DNA of 6,525 nucleotides from assembly GCA_945860255.1 (NCBI GenBank), contig CAMAQI010000133.1, forward strand, positions 1 through 6,525, written 5' to 3'. The translations under genes and the position numbers were made by a program. Shown piece by piece: positions 1 through 5,826 of the stretch. Position 1 is the stretch's first letter; every line of letters starts with the position of its first letter. The DNA comes from Methylacidiphilum caldifontis (GTDB taxonomy: Bacteria; Verrucomicrobiota; Verrucomicrobiia; Methylacidiphilales; CAMAQI01). Under the pieces are notes generated by a model. The model saw only the letters and a program-made list of their open reading frames with translations, made no database searches and was not told the DNA's origin.

Positions 1-9
1 TACGCTCTT

Positions 10-34
10 GGGGTCAGAACTCCTCCCCTTTTTT
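10..34 (+). terminator. Candidate intrinsic terminator at left edge
   Basis: GGGG at 10-13 can pair with CCCC at 25-28 across an 11-base loop, and a run of six T follows directly at 29-34. This is the layout of a Rho-independent terminator for a plus-strand gene ending left of the window. The stem is only four GC pairs, so the call is weak. Reading frame 1 is open from the window edge to a TGA at 61-63, so these bases could instead be the last codons of an unseen gene. Confidence 0.25.
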
Positions 35-462
35 ATGAATTAGAAATGAGACTCCGAGGTTGATTCCGGGAGAGGCGAAGCCGAACCCCTGAGGAGAAGG
101 TCGATCGTTTTTTGAAAATCCTTTTTTCAAAGAAATGGGAGAGATTCTCCGAAGGTGTTTTCCGACGCAGGAGGAAACAGAGGGAATCACCTCAGCGAGT
201 CGTTGCATTTTCCACGTTGCGTTCGTTGCGCCGTCGCGTGAGAAAAATGCCTTTGAATTGATTCCTTAAGTTGACGCTTATGCGACTTTTCGGGGTCCCG
301 AGAAATTCCTCATGCAGGAAAGGGGCTAAATAGAGCAAGCTTACCGCTTAACGAGAAGATTAGGGATTAGCTCTCTTGATGATCGCTTCTGTGGGACACT
401 TTTCCTATTAGAGTGGAGGCTTATTGTTACATTTTTTGTTGCATCTATGTAATAATTAATCA
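35..462. other. Gene-poor stretch with small inverted repeats
   Basis: I find no supportable gene here. A 64-codon minus-strand ORF (14-208) has no recognisable domain, and its composition looks like chance. An AT-rich perfect stem pairs TTTGAAA (111-117) with TTTCAAA (125-131). A longer imperfect stem pairs 205-216 with 237-250 (GCATTTT... with ...AAAAATGC) around a loop that repeats CGTTGC. A copy of the TTAAGTTGACG repeat lies at 264-314 and is listed separately. A GGAGG at 415-419 lies five bases ahead of a TTG at 424, but that frame closes at 457-459. Confidence 0.5.
264..314 (+). repeat. Copy A of the TTAAGTTGACG repeat family
   Basis: Two conserved blocks of about 20 bases flank a variable 10-base middle. 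The first is CCTTAAGTTGACGCTTATGCG, of which TTAAGTTGACG occupies 266-276; the second is TCCCGAGAAATTCCTCATG at 296-314. The same blocks, in the same order, occur on the minus strand at about 2951-3004 with a 14-base middle. An ATG at 280 inside the copy opens a 17-codon ORF ending at 333 (MRLFGVPRNSSCRKGAK). The blocks are seen directly; that they form a dispersed repeat or a regulatory unit is inference. Confidence 0.6.
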
Positions 463-582
463 ATGACTCCAAGACAGAAAGAGATTTTGACTATTTTCAG
501 GAGCTCAAAAGATCCAATCCCAATGCAGATGATTCAAGAAAGTTTGGTTCAGCTCGGCCGGTTTAGGTTAAAGAGTTTTTAA
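463..582 (+). pseudogene. 39-residue winged-helix-like fragment
   Basis: The ORF starts at ATG 463, shortly after an in-frame TAA (457-459), and stops at 580-582. It begins MTPRQKEILTIF, which resembles the first helix of winged helix-turn-helix domains such as the N-terminus of LexA, where a TxRQKEIL motif is typical. A second helix-like segment with MQMIQESL follows, and then the reading frame ends before a recognition helix and wing would be complete. Its last 15 bases overlap the 3' end of mtnN on the opposite strand. There is no Shine-Dalgarno sequence. A possible promoter, TTGTTA (424-429) and TGTAAT (448-453) with an 18-bp spacer, would give a nearly leaderless transcript. It could be a truncated regulator, a tiny DNA-binding protein or a chance ORF. 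The domain resemblance is from memory and short. Confidence 0.35.
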
Positions 583-1326
583 AATTCGCTCGACGATCTC
601 TGCGGAATACCACTTTGCGACCTCTTTCAAGAACTTGGGAAAATCGGTGACGGCCTCATGATTGGCTTTATCGGAGATCGATCGAGCGACGGTAAAGGGA
701 ATCCCCCGTTCATAACAGACTTGGGCGACGGCGGCTCCTTCCATCTCAACACAGAGGAGATGGGGAAAATCTTTTCTTAATTCAAGAAGCTTCGCGGGGG
801 AGGCAATGAATTGATCGCCACTGGCAATTAATCCGACATGAACCTGAGGGGGGCGAGGGGAAAAGAACTTTAGGATCTGTTGGTTTTTCGGCTCACTCAT
901 CATCTCTTGGAGAAATAAATCGGCGGCAAGCTTGGCTCGTTTGACCTCTTTTGCAAAAACCGGAAATTTAGAAACGCCAAGCAGAGGAATTTCATAACGC
1001 TGAATCGTCGGAATGGGACTGGCATCAAAGTCATGTTGAATTAAATGCTCGGCAATCACAATATCACCGACCTCTAAGTCGGGGGAGGCTCCGCCTGCAA
1101 CCCCGGTGAAAATAATCTGATCGACATCGTAAAGATCGAGCATGGTCGTGACACTGGAGGCCGCGGCGACTTTTCCCCAACGAGAGAAACAAACGACGAC
1201 CTCATGACCCTCCCATTTTCCTTCGTGAAAAACCCGTTTTCCAATCTCTTTTTTCCGGGTCGTTTTAAATCGCTCTAAAATCGCCTCCGTCTCCTCGGCC
1301 ATCGCCCCTAAAATACCGACTTTCAC
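568..1326 (-). CDS. mtnN: 5'-methylthioadenosine/S-adenosylhomocysteine nucleosidase
   Basis: MtnN cleaves the N-glycosidic bond of 5'-methylthioadenosine and S-adenosylhomocysteine, releasing adenine. It acts in the cytoplasm in methionine salvage and methyl-cycle detoxification; in futalosine-pathway organisms it also acts on aminodeoxyfutalosine. The 252-residue protein opens with GILGAMAEE, where E12 matches the catalytic-site glutamate of the E. coli enzyme. It also has GVAGG (75-79), SGDQF (169-173), VEMEGAA (193-199, ribose-binding glutamates) and SDKA (218-221, with the general-acid aspartate D219). The start is GTG at 1324-1326, preceded by AAGGA with a five-base gap, a good ribosome binding site. 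It is about 20 residues longer than usual because of an insertion around residues 108-160. It lies 19 bp downstream of the fumarase subunit gene on the same strand and probably shares its transcript. No clear terminator follows. Confidence 0.95.
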   Translation of the reverse strand: MKVGILGAMAEETEAILERFKTTRKKEIGKRVFHEGKWEGHEVVVCFSRWGKVAAASSVTTMLDLYDVDQIIFTGVAGGASPDLEVGDIVIAEHLIQHDFDASPIPTIQRYEIPLLGVSKFPVFAKEVKRAKLAADLFLQEMMSEPKNQQILKFFSPRPPQVHVGLIASGDQFIASPAKLLELRKDFPHLLCVEMEGAAVAQVCYERGIPFTVARSISDKANHEAVTDFPKFLKEVAKWYSAEIVERILKTL

Positions 1327-1345
1327 TTTAATCCTTCGTTAAAAA

Positions 1346-1927
1346 TTAGGAATGCACCACGTTTTCCGCAAAGGCGGCCGTCGAGCTCGCTAAGATATCA
1401 CGATGCAATGAACCGCCGTGTGAATCGATCGTGACGGTGGCAATAAAGTTCTCGACCTCTAACTCCCAAATCGCCTCCGGGCTACCAAATTTCTCCAGAA
1501 GATAAACATTGCGAACCTTTTTAACGGCCTCGGCATAAACTTGTGCCGCTCCTCCGATCGCATGTAAATAAACACAGCCGTATTTCTGGCAGGCGGCAGC
1601 GGTTTTTTCCCCCATTCCCCCTTTGCCAATAATGGCTCGCAACCCAAAATCAGCGATCACCTTATCTTGATAGGGCTCCTCACGACTGGAGGTGGTAGGA
1701 CCCGCGGCAGTACAACGGTAACTTTCCCCCTCCTTCATCATCACCGGTCCACAATGATAAAGGACTCCTCCCTTCCACTGACATTCCGAAGGGAGCTCCC
1801 CCCCCTTAAAGAGGTATTTATGGACCGCATCCCGCCCGGTGTAGATGATTCCTGTTAAGGAGACGGCATCCCCGACCTTAAGGGAGCGGATCGATTCTTC
1901 AGAGAGCGGGATGGAGAGAGCTTTCAT
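1346..1927 (-). CDS. Class I fumarate hydratase, beta subunit (C-terminal domain)
   Basis: This is the swivelling beta domain of the [4Fe-4S] fumarase/L(+)-tartrate dehydratase family, which interconverts fumarate and malate together with an alpha subunit that holds the cluster. Numbered from the longest possible start (TTG at 1967-1969), the marks are TGRDAVHK (44-51), GPVM (74-77), GPTTSSREEPYQ (90-101), IGKGGMG (114-120) and YLHAIGGAA (134-142). I prefer the ATG at 1925-1927, giving 193 residues, because MKALSIPLSEE matches where the family normally begins. Its GAAGGG abuts the ATG too closely to be a normal ribosome binding site, so the TTG start with 14 more residues remains possible. 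No alpha subunit is visible: the gene upstream points the other way, and mtnN lies downstream. A tartrate dehydratase beta role cannot be excluded. Confidence 0.88.
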   Translation of the reverse strand: MKALSIPLSEESIRSLKVGDAVSLTGIIYTGRDAVHKYLFKGGELPSECQWKGGVLYHCGPVMMKEGESYRCTAAGPTTSSREEPYQDKVIADFGLRAIIGKGGMGEKTAAACQKYGCVYLHAIGGAAQVYAEAVKKVRNVYLLEKFGSPEAIWELEVENFIATVTIDSHGGSLHRDILASSTAAFAENVVHS

Positions 1928-2028
1928 CCCTTCATCACTAGAGCCTTCGCTGAAAAAAACCAATCTCAATTCTTTTGTTTCGTTTTTATTGAAAATAATG
2001 CTAAAAAATCGGCTTGGAGATTTTTTAG

Positions 2029-2766
2029 ATGATCACTGCTCAGAAAAGTAATTTTGCCGATTGGATTCTTTACCGATTTTTTCGGAGAAGTTTACGGAAC
2101 CATTTCTTTACGATTCGCTGTCGCGGAATCGAAAATCTTCGGAATCTTGATCCCGACTCACCGACTTTGGCCTTTTCCAATCACACCAACTGGTGGGATG
2201 GACTTCTTGTTTATTATATAACGCGACTCGCCCCTCATAAATCGTTCTTCGTGATGATGGATGAGCGGCAGTTGAGTAAAAATCGTTTCTTGCGCAAACT
2301 GGGGGCTTTCTCAGTCGATCTCACGAATTCGATTCATGCCGCCGCTGCCGTTCGTTATGCGGTGAACCTTCTTCAAACCAACAATAGTCTCGTCTGGATC
2401 TTTCCTCAAGGGGAGATCGTCGCCCCTCATCTTCCTGTGAAGGTGAAACAAGGAACGAACTATCTTGCCTCGAAAGCCCCCCACGCTCAGATGCTTCCGG
2501 TGGCCTTTCGATTTCAATTCTTTAAAGAGGATCGCCCGGAGGTTTGGATGGAGATTCTCCCTCATTTCCATGCGAAAGAGAGTAGCGATGAACGGATCGA
2601 AGAGAGCTGTAACGAGGCGCTACGCCGACTCGACCTTGCCATTGCCGCTAAAGATCTCACCGGATTTGAACGGATTCTTGAGCCGAAGCTCACGATCAAT
2701 AAAAAATGGGAGTGGGTTCAGCTTGCTTTTAAAGGTCGTCTCAAAGAGTTCAGCCCGGAAAATTAA
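2029..2766 (+). CDS. PlsC-family 1-acylglycerol-3-phosphate acyltransferase-like protein
   Basis: Members transfer an acyl chain to lysophosphatidate or a related lysolipid at the inner face of the membrane during phospholipid synthesis. The 245-residue protein carries the catalytic H-x4-D motif as NHTNWWD (H52, D57). KNRFLRKLGAFSVDL (84-98) corresponds to the second acyltransferase block, and FPQGE (125-129) to the third, where FPEGT is more usual. LPVAFRF further on fits the fourth block. A conventional N-terminal transmembrane helix is not obvious, so attachment may be peripheral. The start is secure: a TAG stop immediately precedes ATG 2029, and GGAG at 2016-2019 is well spaced. It diverges from the fumarase gene across about 100 bp. 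The altered third block leaves the acceptor open, and a lipid other than lysophosphatidate is possible. Confidence 0.85.
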   Translation: MITAQKSNFADWILYRFFRRSLRNHFFTIRCRGIENLRNLDPDSPTLAFSNHTNWWDGLLVYYITRLAPHKSFFVMMDERQLSKNRFLRKLGAFSVDLTNSIHAAAAVRYAVNLLQTNNSLVWIFPQGEIVAPHLPVKVKQGTNYLASKAPHAQMLPVAFRFQFFKEDRPEVWMEILPHFHAKESSDERIEESCNEALRRLDLAIAAKDLTGFERILEPKLTINKKWEWVQLAFKGRLKEFSPEN

Positions 2767-2957
2767 AATCCCGTTTCTAAAAACCGTCATTATTCTTTTC
2801 CAAATTCCTACGGGAAGAACCTTGGGAAGCTTTGCGGCTCTACGGAACTGCTGTTCCTAGTTGCGGACCCTCGGCTCTCCATTCACTTGCCCGTTATGTT
2901 TGCGTTATCACGCAGGGAGTGTGTGAATATTACCTTTATCCCAGATTCGTCATGAGG
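2767..2957. other. Intergenic DNA with short hairpins, no gene
   Basis: Between the acyltransferase and the large inverted repeat I see no supported gene. A 64-codon plus-strand ORF (2832-3026) runs into the repeat and has no domain I recognise. GGAAC-TGCT-GTTCC, within about 2845-2860, makes a compact stem-loop, and TGCG-TTATCA-CGCA lies at about 2901-2914. Neither is followed by a T run on the plus strand, so I do not call a terminator for the acyltransferase gene. Confidence 0.5.
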
Positions 2958-3004
2958 AATCTATCGGGAGCGATCTCGCACGTGCGCATAGGCGTCAACT
3001 TAAG
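2951..3004 (-). repeat. Copy B of the TTAAGTTGACG family (left outer arm)
   Basis: Read on the minus strand this begins CTTAAGTTGACGCCTATGCG and ends CTCCCGATAGATTCCTCATG, the same two blocks as at 264-314. The exact 11-mer lies at 2993-3003. An ATG at 2987-2989 opens a 17-codon minus-strand ORF down to 2936 (MRTCEIAPDRFLMTNLG), directed away from the centre of the inverted repeat. Confidence 0.6.
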
Positions 3005-3025
3005 AGAAGAGAAAATACAATATTA

Positions 3026-3150
3026 ACCGCAGAGGGCACAGAGGACCGCAGAGGAAAATTCAATTTATTATTTACTTAAAAACAACACACCTGCCTTTTT
3101 CCCCAATTAAAAACAGAATTACCTCTGCGGCCCTCTGTGCCCTCTGCGGT
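3026..3150. repeat. Inner inverted repeat of CCGCAGAGG units
   Basis: The left arm (3026-3054) reads ACCGCAGAGGGCACAGAGG followed by a second CCGCAGAGG. The right arm (3122-3150) is its reverse complement with one mismatch. Each arm is thus built from related units: CCGCAGAGG, GCACAGAGG, CCGCAGAGG. The 67-base spacer is AT-rich. Units of this CGCAGAGG type are, as I recall, common in intergenic DNA of environmental bacterial genomes. A degraded relative lies at 3941-3980. Confidence 0.8.
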
Positions 3151-3175
3151 GAAAAACTATCTTTTCGTGTGCTCG

Positions 3176-3215
3176 GTTGACGCCCATGCGCACGTGCAGG
3201 ATCGCTCCCGAGATT
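3176..3215 (+). repeat. Copy C of the TTAAGTTGACG family (right outer arm)
   Basis: GTTGACGCCCATGCGCACG begins the arm on the plus strand. The upstream TTAA of the other copies is changed here to CTCG. An ATG at 3186 opens a 15-codon ORF ending with TGA at 3231-3233 (MRTCRIAPEIEIPFW). It shares MRTCxIAP with the left-arm ORF, but the two are inverted-repeat copies, so the shared peptide is not independent evidence of coding. Confidence 0.55.
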
Positions 3216-3216
3216 G

Positions 3217-3236
3217 AGATCCCCTTTTGGTGATCT
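3217..3236 (+). terminator. Short hairpin, weak candidate terminator
   Basis: AGATCCCC (3217-3224) pairs with GGTGATCT (3229-3236) with one mismatch across a TTTT loop. A short ATTTT follows on the plus strand. On the minus strand no T run follows, so it is not a good terminator for pgsA. It may end transcripts entering from the repeat element. Confidence 0.25.
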
Positions 3237-3297
3237 ATTTTGAGAGGCAAATCGATTTCTCATTCAAGAAATGGAGTTAAGTGAGACCTAGAGAGGC

Positions 3298-3861
3298 TTA
3301 CTCTTCTTGAAGTTTTTTAACTGCGATCTTTAGATAAATGACTCCCGAAGTGATTGAAAAAAATCCCCCCAGGAAGCAAGCCGCGAGGAACCATTCCATC
3401 TTCAGGAGGAACATCACGATTGAGGCGAATTGAAATGCGGTGGCCGCTTTTCCGCTCCAGTGAGGGCGGATTTCGAGCGGTTTCGATTGATAGCGAATCA
3501 GGAGAGCAAAAATAATGGCGATGACATCTCGGCTGATGACGAGAACGGTAAACCAGATTGGAAATTGAGGAAAGTCCGGAAGGGCCAAGAAATTCAGGAC
3601 GATCAATCCTCCGAGGAGAAGGAGTTTATCGGCCGCTGGATCGAGGATCGCCCCGAGTTCAGTCCGTTGATTACAGAACCGTGCAAGATATCCATCGACA
3701 GCATCGGAAATTGCCGCAATCGCAAAAACGGCAATCGCCGCAAGCCGGAACCGTTCCTCCGTGAGACCGGCTTTCACGCTTTGTGCATAGTAAAGCATGA
3801 GGGTGATAAAGGCAGGGACGCAGAAGATTCTAAAAATAGTGATTCGATTGGCCCAAGTCAT
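3298..3861 (-). CDS. pgsA: CDP-diacylglycerol--glycerol-3-phosphate 3-phosphatidyltransferase
   Basis: PgsA condenses CDP-diacylglycerol with glycerol-3-phosphate to form phosphatidylglycerophosphate, the committed step to phosphatidylglycerol and cardiolipin, in the inner membrane. Numbered from the ATG at 3859-3861 (187 residues), it holds the full CDP-alcohol phosphotransferase signature D-G-x2-A-R-x8-G-x3-D-x3-D at D56, G57, A60, R61, G70, D74 and D78. Several hydrophobic segments surround it, as expected for a polytopic membrane enzyme. I chose this start because MTWANRITIFRI is the usual beginning of the family. The frame stays open upstream to a TTG at 3928-3930, which would add 23 polar residues that look unlike the family. 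No Shine-Dalgarno sequence precedes the ATG; TATAGT at about 3870-3875 (minus strand) could be a -10 box of a nearly leaderless transcript. A related CDP-alcohol enzyme is possible but less likely. Confidence 0.9.
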   Translation of the reverse strand: MTWANRITIFRIFCVPAFITLMLYYAQSVKAGLTEERFRLAAIAVFAIAAISDAVDGYLARFCNQRTELGAILDPAADKLLLLGGLIVLNFLALPDFPQFPIWFTVLVISRDVIAIIFALLIRYQSKPLEIRPHWSGKAATAFQFASIVMFLLKMEWFLAACFLGGFFSITSGVIYLKIAVKKLQEE

Positions 3862-3940
3862 CGTGGAACTATAACGTTCAAACCAATTGTTTGCATCTGA
3901 AATTTTAAGATCGAATCCACTAATCTTCAAAATCGAGATG

Positions 3941-3980
3941 CGCAGAGGTGAAAATTAACCACCAAAGAGGCCAAAGAATG
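3941..3980 (+). repeat. Degraded CGCAGAGG-type repeat
   Basis: CGCAGAGGTGAAAATT at 3941-3956 echoes the end of the inner arm of the inverted repeat near 3088. A few bases on, ACCACCAAAGAGGCCAAAGA aligns with ACCGCAGAGGGCACAGAGG with several substitutions and one gap. I read this as a decayed relative of the same intergenic repeat type. Confidence 0.45.
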
Positions 3981-4075
3981 GCTGATGGGCTGCAAATCCA
4001 GGCTCCTCTCGGAAGGCCTAATTGCTCAATAGCTAAATCTCTTTCATTAGCTCTCCGGCTATTTCCTCCCCACCC

Positions 4076-4107
4076 ATTAGCCCAATAGTCCATTAGCCGA
4101 TTAGCCT
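4076..4107 (+). repeat. Octamer tandem array, four units of ATTAGCCN
   Basis: ATTAGCCC, AATAGTCC, ATTAGCCG and ATTAGCCT follow each other with an exact 8-base period. Looser relatives (ATTGCTCA, ATAGCTAA, CATTAGCT) lie just upstream at 4021-4052. On the other strand the unit reads like GGCTAATG. The array ends 49 bases before the pgi start codon, so unit-number change could shift promoter spacing. Confidence 0.75.
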
Positions 4108-4156
4108 CTCTTGTGACTCTTGCCTTTTTAAAAATGAATGCTTTGATCTTCGCACT

Positions 4157-5737
4157 ATGCCAAACCACGCCCCCTCTCTTTGGAATCGTTTTCAAGCCTA
4201 CTTTATCCGCTATAACGACCTCGGGATCTCCCTCGATGTCAGTCGGATGCGCTTTCCTGAGGACCTTTTTTCCAATCTCAATGCACGGATTCGTGCCTCT
4301 TTCGAATCGATGGCGGCATTGGAAAAAGGGTCGCTTGCGAATCCTGATGAGGGGCGGATGGTCGGTCATTACTGGCTTCGCTCCCCGGAACTCTCCCCGA
4401 CGGTTGATCTGAATCAAACGATCGGAAAAACCGTTGCCGATATCAATGATTTTGCTCGGTCGATCCATCAAGGAGTTTTAAAAACTCCTGCGGGAAAAAA
4501 CTTTAAAAATGCGATCATTGTTGGAATCGGTGGTTCCGCGCTCGGACCCCAACTCGTTGCCGATGCCCTCGGAACGACCTCGGATCAAATGAAGATTTAC
4601 TATCTCGATAACACCGATCCTGAGGGGATTGACCGAGTGTTTGATACGATTGGAACAGGGATCGATGAAACGCTTGTCGTCGTCATCTCCAAATCGGGCG
4701 GGACGAAGGAGACTCGGAACGGAATGCTCGAAGCAAAGGCACGCTTTGATAAAGCCGGGCTTCCTTATGCGAAGTTTTTCGTGGCGGTCACCGGGGAGGG
4801 CTCTGAACTTTTTCAATTTGCGACGAAGGAAAAATGGATCACGCTTTTTCCGATGTGGGATTGGGTCGGTGGACGCACCTCCGTCATGAGCGCGGTGGGG
4901 CTTCTTCCGATGGCGCTTCAAGGGCTCGATACCGATGCCTTTTTAAAAGGGGCTGCGGCGATGGATGCCAAAACTCGCGTTCCGCAACTTTCTAAAAACG
5001 CCTCGATGATGCTTGCTCTGATGTGGTACTACGCAGGGAATGGAAAAGGGGAAAAGGATATGGTCATCCTTCCTTATAAAGATCGTTTGGTCTTGATGAG
5101 TAAATATCTCCAACAACTGGTCATGGAGTCTCTCGGAAAAGAGAGGGATCTTGACGGCAAACTCGTTCATCAAGGAATTGCGGTTTATGGAAACAAAGGG
5201 TCCACGGATCAACATGCCTACGTTCAACAATTACGGGATGGGGTTCATAATTTCTTTGCTACTTTTATTGAGGTTCGTAAAGAGCGCAAAGGAAGCTTGA
5301 TGGAAGTCGAACAAGGGATCACCGCTGGAGATTATCTCCAAGGATTTCTTCGAGGAACGCGCACGGCTCTTTATGAAGGAGGCCGCGACTCGATGACGAT
5401 CACGATTCCTGAAGTGAATGCCTTTAATCTGGGGGCTCTGATCGCCCTTTACGAACGGGCCGTAGGATTTTATGCCACCTTAGTCAATATTAACGCCTAT
5501 CATCAACCAGGGGTTGAATCCGGCAAAAAAGCAGCGACCAAGGTTCTTCAAAATCAGGTCGCTGTCGCCTCGGTTTTAAGTCAAAACAAAGGGGTGGGAT
5601 TAAGTGCCACTGCAGTAGCGGCAAAAGCCGGAATCGATCCTGAGGAGGCCTTTCATATTCTTCATCAGATGGGGGGGAATGGAAAAGTCTCGGTTCAACA
5701 GGGAAGCACCCCGGGAGCCGATCTATTTAAAGCTTAA
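4157..5737 (+). CDS. pgi: Glucose-6-phosphate isomerase
   Basis: Pgi interconverts glucose-6-phosphate and fructose-6-phosphate in the cytoplasm, serving glycolysis and gluconeogenesis. The 526-residue protein shows the sugar-phosphate isomerase fold marks in order: GIGGSALGP (123-131), the phosphate-binding SKSGGTKET (178-186), GGRTSVMSA (from 238), MESLGK with the catalytic glutamate E324, DQHAY with H353, and YHQPGVESGK ending in the catalytic lysine K457. The last fits the second family signature completely. In the first signature, T241 replaces the usual F or Y after GGR. The N-terminus (SLWNRFQAYF) and internal GRMVGHYWLR look like the Verrucomicrobiota form as I remember it. ATG 4157 is the only reasonable start, since no in-frame start lies between it and a TAG at 4094. 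There is no Shine-Dalgarno sequence. AAGCTTAAG is repeated at 5730-5738 and 5745-5753 around the stop codon; no convincing terminator is seen. Confidence 0.97.
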   Translation: MPNHAPSLWNRFQAYFIRYNDLGISLDVSRMRFPEDLFSNLNARIRASFESMAALEKGSLANPDEGRMVGHYWLRSPELSPTVDLNQTIGKTVADINDFARSIHQGVLKTPAGKNFKNAIIVGIGGSALGPQLVADALGTTSDQMKIYYLDNTDPEGIDRVFDTIGTGIDETLVVVISKSGGTKETRNGMLEAKARFDKAGLPYAKFFVAVTGEGSELFQFATKEKWITLFPMWDWVGGRTSVMSAVGLLPMALQGLDTDAFLKGAAAMDAKTRVPQLSKNASMMLALMWYYAGNGKGEKDMVILPYKDRLVLMSKYLQQLVMESLGKERDLDGKLVHQGIAVYGNKGSTDQHAYVQQLRDGVHNFFATFIEVRKERKGSLMEVEQGITAGDYLQGFLRGTRTALYEGGRDSMTITIPEVNAFNLGALIALYERAVGFYATLVNINAYHQPGVESGKKAATKVLQNQVAVASVLSQNKGVGLSATAVAAKAGIDPEEAFHILHQMGGNGKVSVQQGSTPGADLFKA

Positions 5738-5797
5738 GGCAGGGAAGCTTAAGTGAAAGTACCTAAGCGGCTGTTAAAAAAAACTCCACTTCATCTG

Positions 5798-5826
5798 TTG
5801 ACATTTAAAGGCAAATAGCGGAGTAT
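5798..5826 (+). promoter_or_regulatory. Candidate sigma70-type promoter of the GYF_2 gene
   Basis: A perfect TTGACA at 5798-5803 is followed after 17 bases by GAGTAT (5821-5826), which keeps the important second A and last T of a -10 box. A start of transcription near 5833 would leave fewer than ten untranslated bases before ATG 5842, consistent with the lack of a ribosome binding site. The -35 is strong, the -10 weak. Confidence 0.4.

Larger units (their letters stand above)
2958..3215. repeat. Concentric two-layer inverted repeat, MITE-like element
   Basis: Two separate inverted repeats share one centre near 3088. The outer arms, 2964-2999 and 3176-3211, match at 33 of 36 positions. AATCT can be added at each end (2958-2962 and 3211-3215) if a two-base bulge is allowed. 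The inner arms, 3026-3054 and 3122-3150, match at 28 of 29. The segments between outer and inner arms are 26 and 25 bases and are only loosely similar. A single strand could fold into one long hairpin. No transposase is encoded and I could not identify target-site duplications. A non-autonomous mobile element, an inverted duplication of a smaller repeat, or a large structured RNA are all compatible. Confidence 0.75.
3862..4156. other. pgsA-pgi divergent spacer filled with degraded repeats
   Basis: The spacer must hold the promoters of both divergent genes, but I see none that is strong. A weak possibility for pgi is TTGCCT (4120-4125) with TTTGAT (4142-4147). The rest is a degraded CGCAGAGG-type repeat and an octamer array, both listed separately. 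A 183-codon minus-strand ORF across 3920-4471 is mainly the shadow of pgi and has no recognisable domain. Confidence 0.5.

Noticed and set aside
14..208. Minus-strand ORF of 64 codons
   Set aside because: No recognisable domain, no good ribosome binding site, and it crosses a hairpin and a candidate terminator; length is within chance.
290..301. TCGGG-GT-CCCGA palindrome as a terminator
   Set aside because: The loop would be only two bases and no T run follows; it lies in the variable middle of a repeat copy.
2832..3026. Plus-strand ORF of 64 codons
   Set aside because: Its second half is the left outer arm of the inverted repeat read through, and the first half has no domain similarity I recognise.
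2958..3215. CRISPR array or attachment site
   Set aside because: Repeats are inverted about one centre and not regularly spaced in direct orientation; there is no tRNA, integrase or cas gene nearby.
3072..3263. Minus-strand ORF of 63 codons
   Set aside because: It is a read-through of the inverted repeat; most residues come from the repeat arms.
3920..4471. Minus-strand ORF of 183 codons upstream of pgsA
   Set aside because: Mostly antisense to the start of pgi, which is certain; the remainder crosses intergenic repeats. Composition is R- and G-rich like a shadow frame.
5730..5790. Intrinsic terminator after pgi
   Set aside because: A GCTTAAG/CTAAGC pairing is possible, but the following run is of A, not T, on the coding strand.
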